From contig NW_020312114.1 of NCBI RefSeq assembly GCF_002999335.1, forward strand, positions 1-64,000: a stretch of 64,000 nucleotides of DNA, written 5' to 3'. This document shows positions 1 through 14,885 of this stretch, one piece after another; the first letter of the stretch is position 1, and the number at the start of each line of letters is the position of its first letter. The notes under the pieces are model-generated. The model did not search any database. It had not been told where the DNA came from and saw nothing but the letters and a program-made list of their open reading frames with translations. Source of the DNA: Cyclospora cayetanensis. Taxonomy: Eukaryota; Apicomplexa; Conoidasida; Eucoccidiorida; Eimeriidae. The translations under genes and the position numbers were made by a program.

Positions 1-1050
1 CACTGACTCGGGCGTCTCCTGCAGTACGACTTCGCAGTGAAGCGTGTTAAGAGCACCACCAATGCGGTCATCGATGCACATTCTCAACGCTCCAACAATT
101 GAGTAAAAGTGCATTGCAGCCGCTCTGATTTGTTACGCTCTACTGTTTCTGACAAAATTAAGTCTTCACGCTTTTGACCCCCAGGCACGCGGTACTATTG
201 CCGAAGTTCAGAATGGCAGCAGAGTGAAGCACTCGCACGGTAAGGATGATCTGCTGTGGTTCAAAAAGGAGCGGGAACTAAATCCGTTGTTTGTGCATTT
301 GGACTTGGCTTCATAGTACGGGCCTACATGAAGCACATGATCATGTTATTTGGGCCAATACGGAATTCGCAGTTTAGTAGGAATGCTCCACGATCCTTCT
401 GGTGGCCTGGGCTGCGTTCTGCGGCAGAATATGTACAGTCACGCCCAGCGTGCCAGCAGCCTAAGCCACGCATTGCTCCTAAACCCGACCTTTTTGCAAC
501 GTATTTTTACTCCTGAAAGTATGCGAGTTATTCTGACAATGAGCTTTCTTGTTGGCCTTTCACAGGTCAAGGGTCAGGATAACATATACGTTGTTGCCTA
601 CTGACCCAGCAAACATGCCCATTTTATCGCTGGCTACAGCTCTGTCAAGGCATTAGGAAATACCTTTACTATTCGTTGCTCATGGCTAAGAGCTCTATGG
701 ATTGCCTAGTAATATCACCACGGATAAGGATCTAAAGTTCTTTAATGCGTTTTGGCGTGCCTTGTCGACCTGCCAACAGATTGACAATCATATGACCACT
801 GCGAACCTCCCCAAGACAGCTGGGTGTACAGCACTCATCAGCTGCACTGTTGTGAAGTGTGTGGGCGTCTAGGCTCCAGAGATTCGTTTGGTTGGCTTGG
901 GTATCTTCCGTTTGCTGACAAGGTTTTTAATATGGGGGTAAACGCGTCTCCCCGTTGCTCCTCCGCATCCTTGGTATACAGTGAGGAACAACTCTGCGCC
1001 CTGGTCTTATGCGTTTTTGAAATAATTGGGGATTCGAGGAAGAGGTAACG
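1..1050 (+). mobile_element. Degenerate Ty3/gypsy retrotransposon remnant (RNase H end plus integrase)
   Basis: Piecing frames together gives a run of LTR-retrotransposon pol signatures in the right order. The RNase H end (about 18-105) reads LQYDFAVKRVKSTTNAVIDA, followed by HSQR, like the usual DF..KR..G..N.VADALSRR. The integrase zinc-finger end (about 385-485) reads FWWPGLRSAAEYVQ then CQQPKP. The catalytic core start (about 535-660) contains SFLVGL, GQDNIYVV and HAHFIAGYSS. A late core segment (about 895-1020) reads LPFADKVFNMGVNAS then LVYSEEQ. In-frame stops and frameshifts break every segment, so no functional product is possible. The 5' part (gag, protease, reverse transcriptase) lies off the left edge. 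No LTR was recognised at the 3' side. Confidence 0.8.
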
Positions 1051-3471
<2,421 letters not shown>

Positions 3472-4728
3472 GCCACCCACCTCGCGATCTGCTGGGCAGC
3501 CGGCAAGAGGATCACAATACGTATACATACGCCATGACGTCTTACAGAGCCGAGAGAATTCCTAGGCTTTCTGGATGTGGCTGCTCCTAGGGGCTGAGTT
3601 CAATAGTTGCTCTGTTGCTCCCTGGCCTGTTGGGTTGCTAGCCCAGGCGGCATAGCGAACTCTTCAACACGATTGCGCATCTCACAGAGGGAACCCTCGA
3701 GAAACAGCAATTTTCATTCCACTGCGCAATACATGAAGCAATGCGTAGTGTAGCTATCAGCACAACCGCCACAACTAGCAAATAGAGTGTAGTGGGTGCC
3801 CCTTGGCCAAACATTCAAATTGCCGACGTCATCGATGTGCAGGCCAGTTGTCCTAGTATGTTTGTCGGCAGCCGAGAGAGGACACGTAGCTAGACCCTAC
3901 CTGCCACCGAACTAGTGCCGTTATAAGACCGTTTATATTCATATCTATAGGTATGTACCGACAGATCCGTCCGGTTATTAAACGAGGTCCCTAGGTGTGA
4001 AGGGGAATGCGCAGTTGTGCGTAGCGCTATCCTCCAAGGTTAGCATATTTGAGGATTGCCTTCCAACGGTTTTAGGGTCGCTAATGCTGACACCCTGAAA
4101 GTCTCCTTTTAAGTTTTCTACCCAGAGATGTGGGAAGACGGGCGAGTAGTGGAAAAATCGACGCATGACAAACCTCAGCCCACATTTCATGCGTCAGGTG
4201 GTGACTGCCGGGTAAGCAATTCAAGCTTGCAAGTGCTTCTTCGGTTTGCAGCCAGCTTCTGCCTCGTCGCAGCTAGAACACATAAATACGCTGTTTCCCC
4301 TGCTTCTCATCACGTGAGGCTTTCCCACTCATGCGGGAGAGCACGCGTCAACACACCGGGTAGGGACACTACCCAAAAAGTTCTCCCCTGAATGTACAAA
4401 GGGTGTAGACAAAACAGACAGCCGACCAGTTGCCAGGCGGGCAGCTTGGCGTCTGGCTGGCGCAGCGGTTGCTTTCAGTCGCGCGTCCAGGCACGTCGTC
4501 CTGGCATTAAGAGTGCGTTTACCAGGCCTCACAACTCCCTATCCATCGTATGCCCACGGGTGCCTGAAACGCCAAGGGCCCACATCCACGCCGGGTTCTA
4601 GCAGGAAAAGCAATACAAACACAGGTGTGCATGCTCTGCTGCACGGATGTGCGTGGAAAGCACGTTCTGAGGAGCATTGAGAGACCTATTCAAAAACCGG
4701 CTTTGCCTTGTTCTCAGCGCTGACGACA
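3472..4728. other. Intergenic between convergent ubiquitin-L40 and CHIP genes
   Basis: Both flanking genes end here, so this stretch holds two 3' UTRs. I see no further exon, structured RNA or repeat. Confidence 0.5.
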
Positions 4729-6813
4729 TCATACTTGCCTCTCAAGAAACCACGTAGTGGCTTCCCTTAACGCGTAGTTCGGGACCAACCGATGGACCTC
4801 GCATGATTCTCTGTGTGACCCAAGACACCAGCATACACCGTAGCGCGCAGAAATCAGAGAGGCTACTCATCGGGTGTCTGCCCCAGATACGCCGGTTCCC
4901 GCATACAAAATATTCCGGCCCTGTAGGGAACTTTTTAAAGCAATCAGCCACTAGGAACGCAAGCACCGCAAACCTGGTAGTCGGATCGGTTGGTCCATTG
5001 TGATTAATATGCTCCAACAGAATCTTTCGTTCGTACGTGATGCCACTGGGGGTTATTACAGGCTCGTCCATGAGACCCTGCGTATTCGGATGCGGGTAGC
5101 GGCAAATGAGTGACCATGCCTTCTTTAAAGCAACACGCGTGCGCCATATATGTATATACACATATATATATATATGTGGCACTGGCAGGGCACGGTCGTA
5201 TCTCGATGCGGCGATATTCAAAGAGATTTGCATACACCATGTTAGCCACCGCAATCTACAACAATCCAAATGCAAGGGAGTGGAAAATGGTGTAAGTATC
5301 AAGAACCGAATTTTTAGCGGGGTGCATGTGAAGGTACCATGGAGATTCTGCAAGTGAGGAAATCGGGTGTTTCAAAAGGTGCATCCGCCTTTTCTGCCTC
5401 TGCCACGAGCTGCTCTAGTTGGGCGTGTCGTTCCTGAACCTCCTCCTCAGGCAGTTGCCGATGTTCAGCCACGGTATCGATGCATTCCTGCAAGCCGGCT
5501 CAGCAGGCGTGGAGGCGTTCTCTACAGAATGTGAAGGCTCCCAAGTAGGATTAGCGGCCACGAAACGGCATACAGGAACGAAAAGAGACGGCTTACCTTC
5601 AGGAATGCCACGACATCCGTTCTCTCAGCTGATCGCTGTTTCTGACAAAGGTCATGTCTGAGCTTGCGGGCTAAGATCAAGTCATAATGCACACACAGCA
5701 CCCCAACAAACGCGGGCAGACAGCATACAATCCGACTGACACTCTTGCGTGGTGGTATGGGCGCTTGGTGACACCCTATTCACACGCGGCAGACATCCGC
5801 CCTACTCCAGCTTCGTCGGGTGGATTAGAATAAGATTCGCTTGCCATTTAAAAGAGAGTGACGGATCTCAAAAGCCGCTCTCCCCGTCCCCAAAGAGGAG
5901 GCCTTTTCGGCCTCCTGTAGCAGAGAGACCCCTTCGTCCAAATTCCCTGCGTTCGCGAACAAGGGGGATGCGCAAATTAGAAGTGCCAATTCGCGCATAC
6001 GCGTGTGAATCTATCCTCACAGGGTGTGCGTGTGTGTGTATGTGTGTGTGTGTGTAAGTGGCGGAGATGGGGGAACAGAGCCACACTCTACTGGCTAAAA
6101 AGACACCTACCGAGTTGTACCAAGGCATCACCTTTGATGTAGAGCCCCTTGATGTTCGTCTTGTCAAGCGCCAGTGCTGCATCTGCATCTTGCAGCGCCT
6201 CCGGGTATCTGTTTTGTCGCTTATGGCAGAGGGCCCTATTTGTGAAATAAGAAGCAACGGTTGCATCTATTGCTATTGCCTTTGAATAGTATTCTGTTGC
6301 CAAGCCATACATGCACCGCCGGAAACTCTCGTTTCCTAGATCCTTCAAGCGGTTTGCTGCCTCCCTGTTACCCTTCTGAGGAACTCCTGCAGTGCCGTTA
6401 GACTTTCCGCCCGTGCTGGCACTCTGCGTGAAACTGTTGCTGCTGCTGCTGCCACTGTTGTGTTCAGCGTGCATGCTTTTGCTGGTGCTGTCTTCAGCTT
6501 CCTGGGCAGTTGAATTGCCTCCACCTCGGTCTTGCGGAGGGTCTGACTGACTGTGTGCTTCATGTTGGGGGTTGTTGGAAGTTGAAGACCCCTCGGCCGG
6601 AATGGGTGTCGTCGAGGCTCTGGCGACAAAGCGATTCGTTCTTGCGTTTCCGCAAGAGCGACCGCTGGTCCCACCGGAGGTGTTGCTGCGGCTTACCGGC
6701 CTACTGGATTCAGTGTTGCTGCCACTGTTGGTGTCACTCGACCTGTTGGCTCTGCTTCCCGCTCCTGCAGCCTCAAGCACCGAATTCAACGCTGCTTGAA
6801 AGAAAGATTCCAT
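4729..6813 (-). CDS. STUB1: CHIP/STUB1-like E3 ubiquitin ligase (TPR plus U-box)
   Basis: Six exons chain in phase: 6813-6111, 5946-5863 (or to 5845), 5670-5597, 5487-5338, 5077-4974 and 4810-4729. The product has about 180 Ser/Asn-rich residues, then TPR helices (RLKDLGNESF, YFTNRALCHKR), a charged helical linker and a U-box. The U-box reads PDFLTCRISMGLMDEPVITP, then SGITYERK and DPTTR, and ends with a VPNYALRE helix, colinear with animal CHIP. CHIP binds Hsp70/Hsp90 C-termini through the TPR and ubiquitinates clients. The start ATG at 6813 has context GCCATGG; the open frame runs on upstream without another ATG. Exon 2 has no consensus GT donor: either GT after 5863, which matches animal CHIP length exactly, or a GC donor after 5845, which adds six residues. 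The Ser-rich N-terminus is not usual for the family. Confidence 0.9.
5149..5178. repeat. TA-rich microsatellite in CHIP intron 4
   Basis: A short ATATATGTATATACACATATATAT-type run lies between the exon ending at 5338 and the exon starting at 5077, wholly inside an intron. Confidence 0.8.
6024..6056. repeat. (GT)n microsatellite in CHIP intron 1
   Basis: About 33 bases of GT dinucleotides with GC/TA interruptions, inside the first CHIP intron. Confidence 0.85.
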
Positions 6814-7864
6814 GGCAGCCTCCTCCTCATTCGAACAATAATCCGACAGCTGCTCAGACCTTTCAGGAGGAAGAGGAAGCAATCCGGTTCCGGCCACGAG
6901 CGACCCCGGATGGAGTTTCCCTGTTGGCTTCTTGCAAAGTCACCTGTTTGTGCACTTGTGCAACAGCAGCGCATTCCGCGATGAACAAGATGCCAGCGGG
7001 CGAGAAAATGCGGCTAGGGATCCCATTAATGAAATGCGACAATGATGCGGTCAAGAGGTGCCCCAGGTTTCACGTCACACACAGGACCTAAACAACCTCC
7101 TTAATTAAGCCACCCGGGCAGGCGGGCAGTGATTCCGATAAGCTGGACCCTCTACGCCTTAATAAGCGAGATACAGGAAGGGCTTCCGCGGAGGACGCCA
7201 AACAGACTCTCCCCGATAAAAGGCACGGCAGCCTGGCGATCCTCACTGTGGGACTGCGTACTAGCCAAGCATGCGCAGGACCGTGCCCATGAACGGATGA
7301 AGACACTCTCTGTTCCAATGAAACTCCTAAAGTCATCTACAATGGCAATTCAGAATTCTTTTTGCGGGCAGGAATAAGTGGCTGCTCCTGTGCACCGTGG
7401 TTTTTACCAGCGTACTTTTGTCGGGCCCAACCGAGGCTCTGGTGCCCATGCACAGCGTAGCTGGTCATTGCGAAGGACGCTCGCTCATTTTGCACTGCTT
7501 CAGAGTATTCGATCGCGACGAAAAGTGTCGAAACTTTGAGCTTAGTGGCAGTCCCCCAATGTGCGGCCCCACAGTGGCATGCCACTAGCACGGAGCTAGT
7601 AGCGACCCTCCAATACAGGATTGGACACTGGAGTGCGAGCGGAAAGAACAAGTTAGGGGATTGGAGTTGTCACGCATTTCCGGTTGTATTGTGTTGCGTA
7701 GTGCTTGCTTCGTGTCTACTTCGGTTGCTTACACGAGAAGTGCCTTCACGGAAGTGGGTTGTCTGCACGTGTCAGCATAGTGTTACAGAACATGACAAAA
7801 CGGATATATATGCTGTTGTAAGGCGTTGCTAAATTGGCACGCCCAGGCTCGAGTTGTTTACCTT
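6814..7864. other. Intergenic between CHIP and EGF membrane protein 1
   Basis: The CHIP-proximal 100 bases stay open in the CHIP frame without an ATG. The rest shows short random frames only. I see no gene or repeat. Confidence 0.45.
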
Positions 7865-8770
7865 TCAGAGCCCCGCATTCTTGGCTGCCTTGGCCGCCCG
7901 AAAAGCACCAGACCAGCTCCCGCAGCACTCTGAAAAGACGGTATAGCAGCACCAAGTCAGCACAAGGAGCGAGATAGCTAATACTGACCACCAAAAGATT
8001 AATTCCCCAGATGACAGCGTGAAATGTATGTTGGCCATACCCCGAGTTGACTGGACTGTGCAAGGGGCGGCCTGGAGCACTTGACTGTCTCCCCATTTGA
8101 TGGTCGTCATACTGGCCCCCGGAGCAGTTTCGTAGCCGTCGTTGCAAGTGCATGTTACTGTACCACTGCCTCTTCCCGGAGCAAAGGTGCATGTGCCTTG
8201 CCCGCAGGGATTTGACGCTTTACTGGTACAGGGGTTGTTGTGCGTTTCACAGTTATCGCCAGTGAAGAAGTCCCCGCAGTCGCACTTGTAGAACGGTGGA
8301 GTTTGGGTGTCTAGGCAGGCACCCAAAGAGCATAAGGCGCTAGCGCAATCAATTCCTGTGCTAGATTTAATGCCACATCCGTTCGAACACATTAATTTGA
8401 TGTCTGAGCAAACTGAACCGGAGTAGGGTGGGTTGCACAAGCAGACCTGCAGCCCACCGTGCTCGTAACATGTGCCGTTGACGCATATTTTTTCAGAGCA
8501 AAGCGACGCAGCGGCAAAAACGGCTCCAAAATCCGAGCCTATTCTCTCCTTTTGCGGACCTGGTGCTCCTGACTCTGTGCATCCGTCATTACTTTCTCGC
8601 TCTTGCAAGACTGGATAGAGCAAGATGAATAGGCATGAGAGCTCGAGCCAGGAGGCTAAAGGGAGGCGTTGGCTGCTGAATGCTGAGGCCCTCCATGATC
8701 CAGTAGTGAGTAGCAGACGCCTTCGAGGAGCTGCACACAATCGCTGATAGCCCCTCTCAGAGATTACCAT
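7865..8770 (-). CDS. EGF-domain type I-like membrane protein, copy 1
   Basis: A single open frame of 301 residues from an ATG at 8770. A hydrophobic stretch near residues 39-55 (CLFILLYPVL) fits a signal or anchor. Three Cys-rich modules follow with EGF spacing, for example CxxxxCxxxxCx8CxC at CSEKIC...CYEHGG...CLC, then CSLGAC...CDCGDFFTGDNC, then CTCNDGYETAPG. A transmembrane helix (FWWSVLAISLLVLTWCCY) is followed by a short basic tail ending AAKNAGL. The layout suits a secretory-pathway or surface protein facing outward, and EGF modules are common in coccidian micronemal and surface proteins, but no substrate or ligand can be read. It is clearly paralogous to the gene at 21557-22687, in opposite orientation. 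The stop codon is followed at once by AAGGTAAAC, so a 3' UTR intron is possible. Confidence 0.85.
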   Translation of the reverse strand: MVISERGYQRLCAAPRRRLLLTTGSWRASAFSSQRLPLASWLELSCLFILLYPVLQERESNDGCTESGAPGPQKERIGSDFGAVFAAASLCSEKICVNGTCYEHGGLQVCLCNPPYSGSVCSDIKLMCSNGCGIKSSTGIDCASALCSLGACLDTQTPPFYKCDCGDFFTGDNCETHNNPCTSKASNPCGQGTCTFAPGRGSGTVTCTCNDGYETAPGASMTTIKWGDSQVLQAAPCTVQSTRGMANIHFTLSSGELIFWWSVLAISLLVLTWCCYTVFSECCGSWSGAFRAAKAAKNAGL

Positions 8771-10181
8771 GCTTCCTTGCTGAAAAAAAAGCGCTGAATT
8801 CTGCCGGGTTTGCCCTTCTGTGTGACGGGCAGAGTGTCTCTTTCAATATGAAGGGGACGGGACAGCATTAAATTGTCTTGGAACAAGCAACAGTACCGCT
8901 TGCATGCCTTATTAGGCGAGCTCACTGTTCAAGAACCTAGGGGCACAGTCGGATCCGCGGTGATGGGGGCTGAGGTCACAGCAGGGGATGGGGCGCACGG
9001 TTTGCATTCAAGCCTGCCCATGCAGGCCTAAAAGCAGTCCTTTCCAAGAGACAAATAAAAACTGTGCGCCTTATGCCGGGATGGGCTTGGAATAAGTCGG
9101 ATGAGGGGGGTTCCTTGCAGAGATGCATGTCCGGTTTGCGGGCACTCAAAAGATGTGCTTGCCCAGGCGCTGAACCTACGGCCTCAAAGAAATTAGAGAC
9201 CAAGCCTGGGCTGAATAGGGCAACGGTAGACTTGAGCGGCACGTTGTATTCCTAGTTTCCTGCAATGCCAATAGATCATCAGTCCCTCTGCATGATCCGC
9301 GCGAGGACGGAAGAGTCCGGGTAGTCCTACAGCGCCACTTTCAACCTGGATTGTTCTGTTGACAACAGGTAATAAAAGGAGGCATAGAGATGTTCTGTTT
9401 AGCAAAAAGAGGCTTCGGCGTACTCTTGGAACCGGGGAGTTCTGGTGATTACGTCTTTCTGGTTGGGGAGGTCAAAAACAGGGGCAGCACAAAGCTGAGG
9501 AAGACCAAAGGAGGAATGAGAGAGCAGATAGCATTATTGAACTTCTCTTAAGGTAACATTTCAAAGTGAATAGAGAACTTAATGGAAATCGAGGGTTGCA
9601 ATATGCAGCCCCGCGAGTGCTGCCGACTCCAGGGGGCCTCAGGCACTGCTAGGCCTAACCACCAGCTTAGGCGGCATGGCAAAAGCACCGAAAGCAGGGT
9701 TGTTACGCTTCCTTTTGCCTTTTTGTGTGACCTTTATGCAAATATAACTACGTATTAGCTCTTTCCTTGCCCCTTTCTTTCCCCCTAGTTGCAGCCACTG
9801 GAAAGCAGCCCTGAGCCTTTCTGGGCAGCAGCTCAGAGCTAGCGACTCTCTGCGGATGCGTAGCGTCACAACTGGCAGAAGGGAGGCTGGACTTATGGCA
9901 GAATAAAACCTATCCAGGTGCAGAGGTCCATAAATGCAGTGGAAGGAGACGGATGTGGCTCTTTTTGCCTGAACGGAAATAATGCTTGTAGTACGGCCAG
10001 GGGCAGACAAAACCTTCGTGCAGTTAACGCCCACACAAAAGAACACCACATCGAGAAGGCAGTGATAACCTGAATGCTGCATTGACCCCCCTAATGAACG
10101 CATCCAACAGAGTTTAGAAAGAAGGGCTACCACGGAGTAGCATACGAGGATTCTACGCACCGGGTGAAACCAGAAGCGAAT
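8771..10181. other. Intergenic, divergent promoters of EGF copy 1 and the eight-exon gene
   Basis: Only short frames with no recognisable domain and no repeats. The two flanking genes diverge from here, so it should hold both promoters. Confidence 0.5.
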
Positions 10182-13100
10182 ATGGCTTGGATACTTCGTG
10201 CCGAGTTCGAGTACCTCCTGTGCCTTACATCAGAGAGGTTGGACGTGGCGAAATCTCGTGCGCTCTTGCACGCGGCTCTAGACGCTCGACTCCTTCTGTC
10301 AGAGGATCCTCTGTACGCGGCATATATTGACGCAGGAAAAGTTGCACTCCAGAATTACCTTCGCGAAGGGAAAGACCGTCAGGGGCTAGGATGGCAGAGT
10401 CGCACGTTCCAGGCTGCGGTGTCCGCGTGTATTTGTGATGACGTGAATTTAGCGCATGTGTTCACTGTCCTAAGAGTAGAGGAGCTTTTAGAGAACCTTG
10501 GAGATGAACTTTCACCATCACAGTGCGCCAAAGTCATGCTGGCCATTCTCGGTAAATTGCTGACCTTGTCTATGCATAATGCACATATTGTTAAATAAAG
10601 AACACCAGTGCTGCATTTCACCCTGAAACCTCTTCCTCTGTCGGCAAGGCAACACCAACTATTACTCCATGAATGAAGAGAGACTATATCAATAAACTGC
10701 ACTGCCATGATAAAGAACATAAAGTTTCGAAGATATGCATGGACAGCTTTCGACTCTGTTGCTGTGCTTGCAGGGGAACTGCAGCTCGTGAAACGTGATA
10801 TGCAAGAGTCAACGCACAGCGATTCACCAGAGTTTCTGGAGTTCAAGCAGAGGAGCAGCAAGTTCCTTCAAAGGGCACTACAATTACTGATGTCGCTTAT
10901 TGCAGAAAGCGGCCGAGATCGCTTCTGTTATGTCAAGGAGGCTCTGATCCACCCTGATGCCACCTGTTCTCGCCCTGCCCCAGTATCCAACTTGAGCTTT
11001 GGCAAATGTGGGCACATATACATTTATACGCTCTCAACCTTGATTCCAGTCATTTCTTGTCATTTTCGAGCTGTCGGACCACTATATTTAAGTCCTTGAG
11101 TAACCCTTTTCGCTGATCGCATTCAGGCTTAGAGAGGCAGGGGATCCATGCCCTGCTGCATGCTTCTCGTTTTGTTTGCGTCTTTCTGTGATTTCATTTT
11201 AATCAGCTTCCAAAGAGGATGCCGCCCTAGCAAAGGCTTGGAGGGTTCGAGAGCCATTTCGGTTGTCACAGGTTCTGCGAGCTGACTTGGACGCGAGCAA
11301 CCTGTATTTGTCATCTATGTATTCACTGTATAGGCGAGGCGATCCGATGTTTGAGACCCTCATGCACAGCGGCAGCCTGCTGTCCATGTGGCACCGGCTG
11401 CATGCCATTTGTAGACGTCCGGTAGCCTTGGGTGAAGACATAATAAAATGGAGCGTTGTACGGCAGGCGCCCCGACTTAATAGGTAAATCTCAACTGGTA
11501 CGAATCTTATTTTTTTTAAAAGCTAGAAAAGTAGGGTCGAGTGTGTTTATATCCACATGAGCATTTTCGCTGCATCTTAAAGCGTATATTCCTTGAGGTC
11601 ACACTACTGGCGTGTAGTCCCATGCTGAACAGGGAATCACGTCATATTCGGGGAGTTGCTGATATGGGACCTAAGCACGCACTGGTAAATCGTAACCAAT
11701 ACACGCTTTTGAAGTGCCCATGTTTTGCAGACTACGTCAGTTGATGTTTACTCGTCTGATCCAGTGTCTGTCCCAGCCGCTCTTCAAGCCTTCTCTGGGG
11801 GGCCCGACAAGTCATGACGAGAAGAACAGCGTGGAGTCAGAACGGGGACTCGCGTACCTCCTGGCAGATAGCCTCGTACTATCGGGTAAGCATTACAATT
11901 ACCTGTTTGGTATATCCCGATAGCAAAGCGAATATAGACAAATGCAAAGCAGTGAATGGTTTAGGAAGGCGTGATTTCGAATACTTTCAGTGCTTGGGGA
12001 TCTGCAATAAGGGGATTGTACGAACAGTTGCTCATATGTGTGAAAACCACGCAAAAGCCATTTGCAGGCTATTCGTGCCAGCACATTAGAACTCCAGGAG
12101 AAGCTGCTGAGTAACTTTAATGGAACACGAGACTGGACTTCCAGTCAGACCTTGTGAACGCATGCACATAGTCTATCGCTTAAGATATCTGGAGCCTTGC
12201 CAACCAAGATGCCTTGGTGCTTCTTTGATACATGCCACAGTTTTAAAATTTTCCGAGCCTGTGCATCAACTGACTACTCTGTTTTTGTGTCTCAGGGGTG
12301 AAGGTTTGGTGCTACGAGAGTCGGGAGCAGAAGCAGCAGATCTTGAATATGGCCGACCAGTCACGTGCGGCGCTTTCTGCTAAGTTGGATTCACTCATGT
12401 GCATCCAAGTAGATCGCGGGTAAAACCGGAAAAAGGATTCGTGCAGAGAGTGAACAAGAAGTTGGCAGCATGCCAGGGTTGAGAACGACATCGTTAGAGA
12501 CACTTTGTGCCATATAGAATGACTTTAGAAGCACGAGTAGATAACATTCAGCTCTCAGTGTCAGTGCATAGTAGTACAAATACAGGCAGAGTATCGACTT
12601 TAGACCATGAAGATACATGACAATATGCAACCATGTGTCAGTTAGTGTGGCCGTGTCTGAGCACGAGCATACAGCATAAACAAAGTACATTTGCTTCGTT
12701 CGTCAGGTTCGTGGAGCTGCCGCTGGGCCAGGAGCTGCCTGACCTTGACGGACTGGCACGTTTATTTGCCGCGGCTCCGGGGAACAAGCCCGATGAGGAG
12801 CCCTACGAGGATATGCAATGCACAGACATGAACCTCTACCAGCTTGTCCCGAACACGTACACCGCAGGTACAAATGAGGGGTCTTTGTTTCGTGCTGGGC
12901 TCGTGTTTGTTTTCTTATAAGCAAGCGCAGCGACTTTACGCCCCAACAGCAACAGTTAAAAACGGGTAGCCAAAAAGTTGGCAAGTTTCATGCTAGTTTG
13001 CTGCTCGGGCCCTCTGAACCGATTTTTTTGAGCAGCTGCATCGACTCTTGGATGCCCACGTTGTGGGTGTTCATGTGTGCGTCGCAGTGCATGCCTGTGT

Positions 13101-13312
13101 ATGCGGTGTTGTGTATAGGTGTACGCGCACCCAATTGGCCCTCCGTCTCTTACTGCATTGGCTCTCGGCTGCACCGGGCAGCCCCAAACATGGGAGTTTT
13201 GGACGAGTCACGGTTCTTTACGAACCCTATGGTTACAGCTCTGCTTAATAAGAAGGCGCTTGAAGAAGCAATCAATACAATCATCACGTCGGAGGGCGTG
13301 GAGAGTGTCTGA
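10182..13312 (+). CDS. Unrecognised conserved-looking protein, eight exons
   Basis: I do not recognise the family. Exons that chain in phase are 10182-10551, 10774 to about 10965, 11207-11483, 11731-11885, 12090-12110 (21 bases), 12296-12419, 12707-12867 and 13182-13312. The donor of exon 2 is uncertain and exon 5 is an inferred micro-exon; the others have good GT/AG sites (GTAAAT, GTAAGC, GTACAA). The product is about 475 residues, soluble and largely helical, with no signal peptide, transmembrane span or repeat. Notable segments are LRAEFEYLLCL, LYLSSMYSLYRRGD, LADSLVL, VKVWCYESREQKQQ, YQLVPNTYT and a C-terminal FFTNPMVTALLNKK. The start is the first in-frame ATG. The lack of homopolymer tracts contrasts with neighbours in the repeat-rich blocks. 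Confidence 0.65.
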
Positions 13313-14885
13313 CCAGAAGTCCAGTTTACTGGTGGCGGGATCCTTGCTATCAAGGCCCCCCCTAGAGCCCGCAGGGTCCTTTAACAAACACATAGCTAGT
13401 TAGTGACGCCGCTGTCTTCCGATAAGTACGGCCATGTTTCTGTTCTTGCGTGCCGATCAGCCGTATAAACGTGCCCTATAGAATTAGTTTCCGAGGGCTT
13501 TTGATTCTCTACTGCATGTAAGCGGCGTCCGATGGCGACAGGTATTTGCCACCAAGGGGCAGGCAGAGAGGCTGCCACGAGGCTTCACAGTGATGCCAAG
13601 TGCGTGGAGCTCTACTGAACCAAGGCAGCAGTCCAGCCGGTAGTTCTGTATTTCTTTCTGCCGTGGGTGGTGGGCACTGTGCGCCTCAACAAGGACAGAG
13701 TGGTCGTGTAGCCCAACTACGCAGGGTTGACCCCTGTCCGCCACTTCAGGTGTTTATTTGCACTAGCTGCGTTTTGGTTGCTACTAGAGTGTATTAGTAT
13801 CAAAGCAGGCTCGTCCCCCGTGATACTGGTTTCATAGAAGACACCGCGCCCTTGCCCGGCTCCTGCCCGCCACTCTAAGTTCTACAAAGGCAGTAGCTCT
13901 TCTGCTCCTGGCCGATGATCCGGAAGAGAGTGGCTATCCTATTGGCTGCATAATAGTATGCGAGCCGCTGCTGCAGGCAGCTTGCGCAGTGTCTTGCGTC
14001 CGCTCAACTGAAAGGCTTGTCGCGAATCGGCACAGCCCACAGTAAAATGCAGACACCACAGCCGTGTTAGGCTCGCTCGGCCTTGTGGCTCAGGGGCGTG
14101 TCGTGGAGCTAACTGGCCCTGCAAGACCTTTTAGAAATCGTAGAGGCACGGTATACGCAACTATGATCGCATAACAACACGCCATGCTTACTGCTTCTTC
14201 CGTAGGAACAAGTGAGAGGCTGCGGCGACAGCTTTCGGCCGCAACAGTAGTTGAAAGCCGAGTCTTCATGAGGCTGGGATGAACGTTTTTTGGATTCGAG
14301 TTTTTCAAAGCAAACTCAGTTCGGCCCCTGTTAGAGGCTCAGCAGTACTGTACACACACGCTAGCTTTTGCTGCTGCTGAGTTGTCAAGGCTGTTGTTGT
14401 TCCCTCCAAATTTTACTTATATATTTTTACACATACAAACATATACACGTATACGCATGCATACATATACTAATAAAAGGCCGCTAGTGCTGCTGAGCAG
14501 CCAGCGGCACTTTGCCGTTAGCCAGTTGCTGTTGCTGTGTGCGGCAGCACGCGCTGTCGCCGTCGTGTGCCTCCTCCTCACTCTTTATCGTTGCGAGTCT
14601 CTGCAACGGCACTTCATTGAGCCCTCCCAAGAGAGGGCCACTGTTATCAGATGTGTCTGGTTCCTCTTGAGATCCATGCTGCTGCTCGCAATTCTTCATG
14701 GCTGCAGCAGGCTCCGGCCGGGTGCTGCCGCCGTATCCGCCTTCGAGAAATGCATCGCAAGAGCCTGGGAACTGCAGGCACATAATGAAAATAAAAGACG
14801 TAGCACTGCAAGGCGGAGGGCATGTCACATGCAAGCCTCTTGTATAGGGAGACCTGGTCACAAGCCACCGCAGCACGAAACACGG
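13313..14885. other. Intergenic; transition to repeat-rich DNA
   Basis: No supported exon. A loose TA/CA-rich patch sits at 14414-14475. CAG-type composition begins near 14500, in the probable 3' flank of the CCCH gene. Confidence 0.45.
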
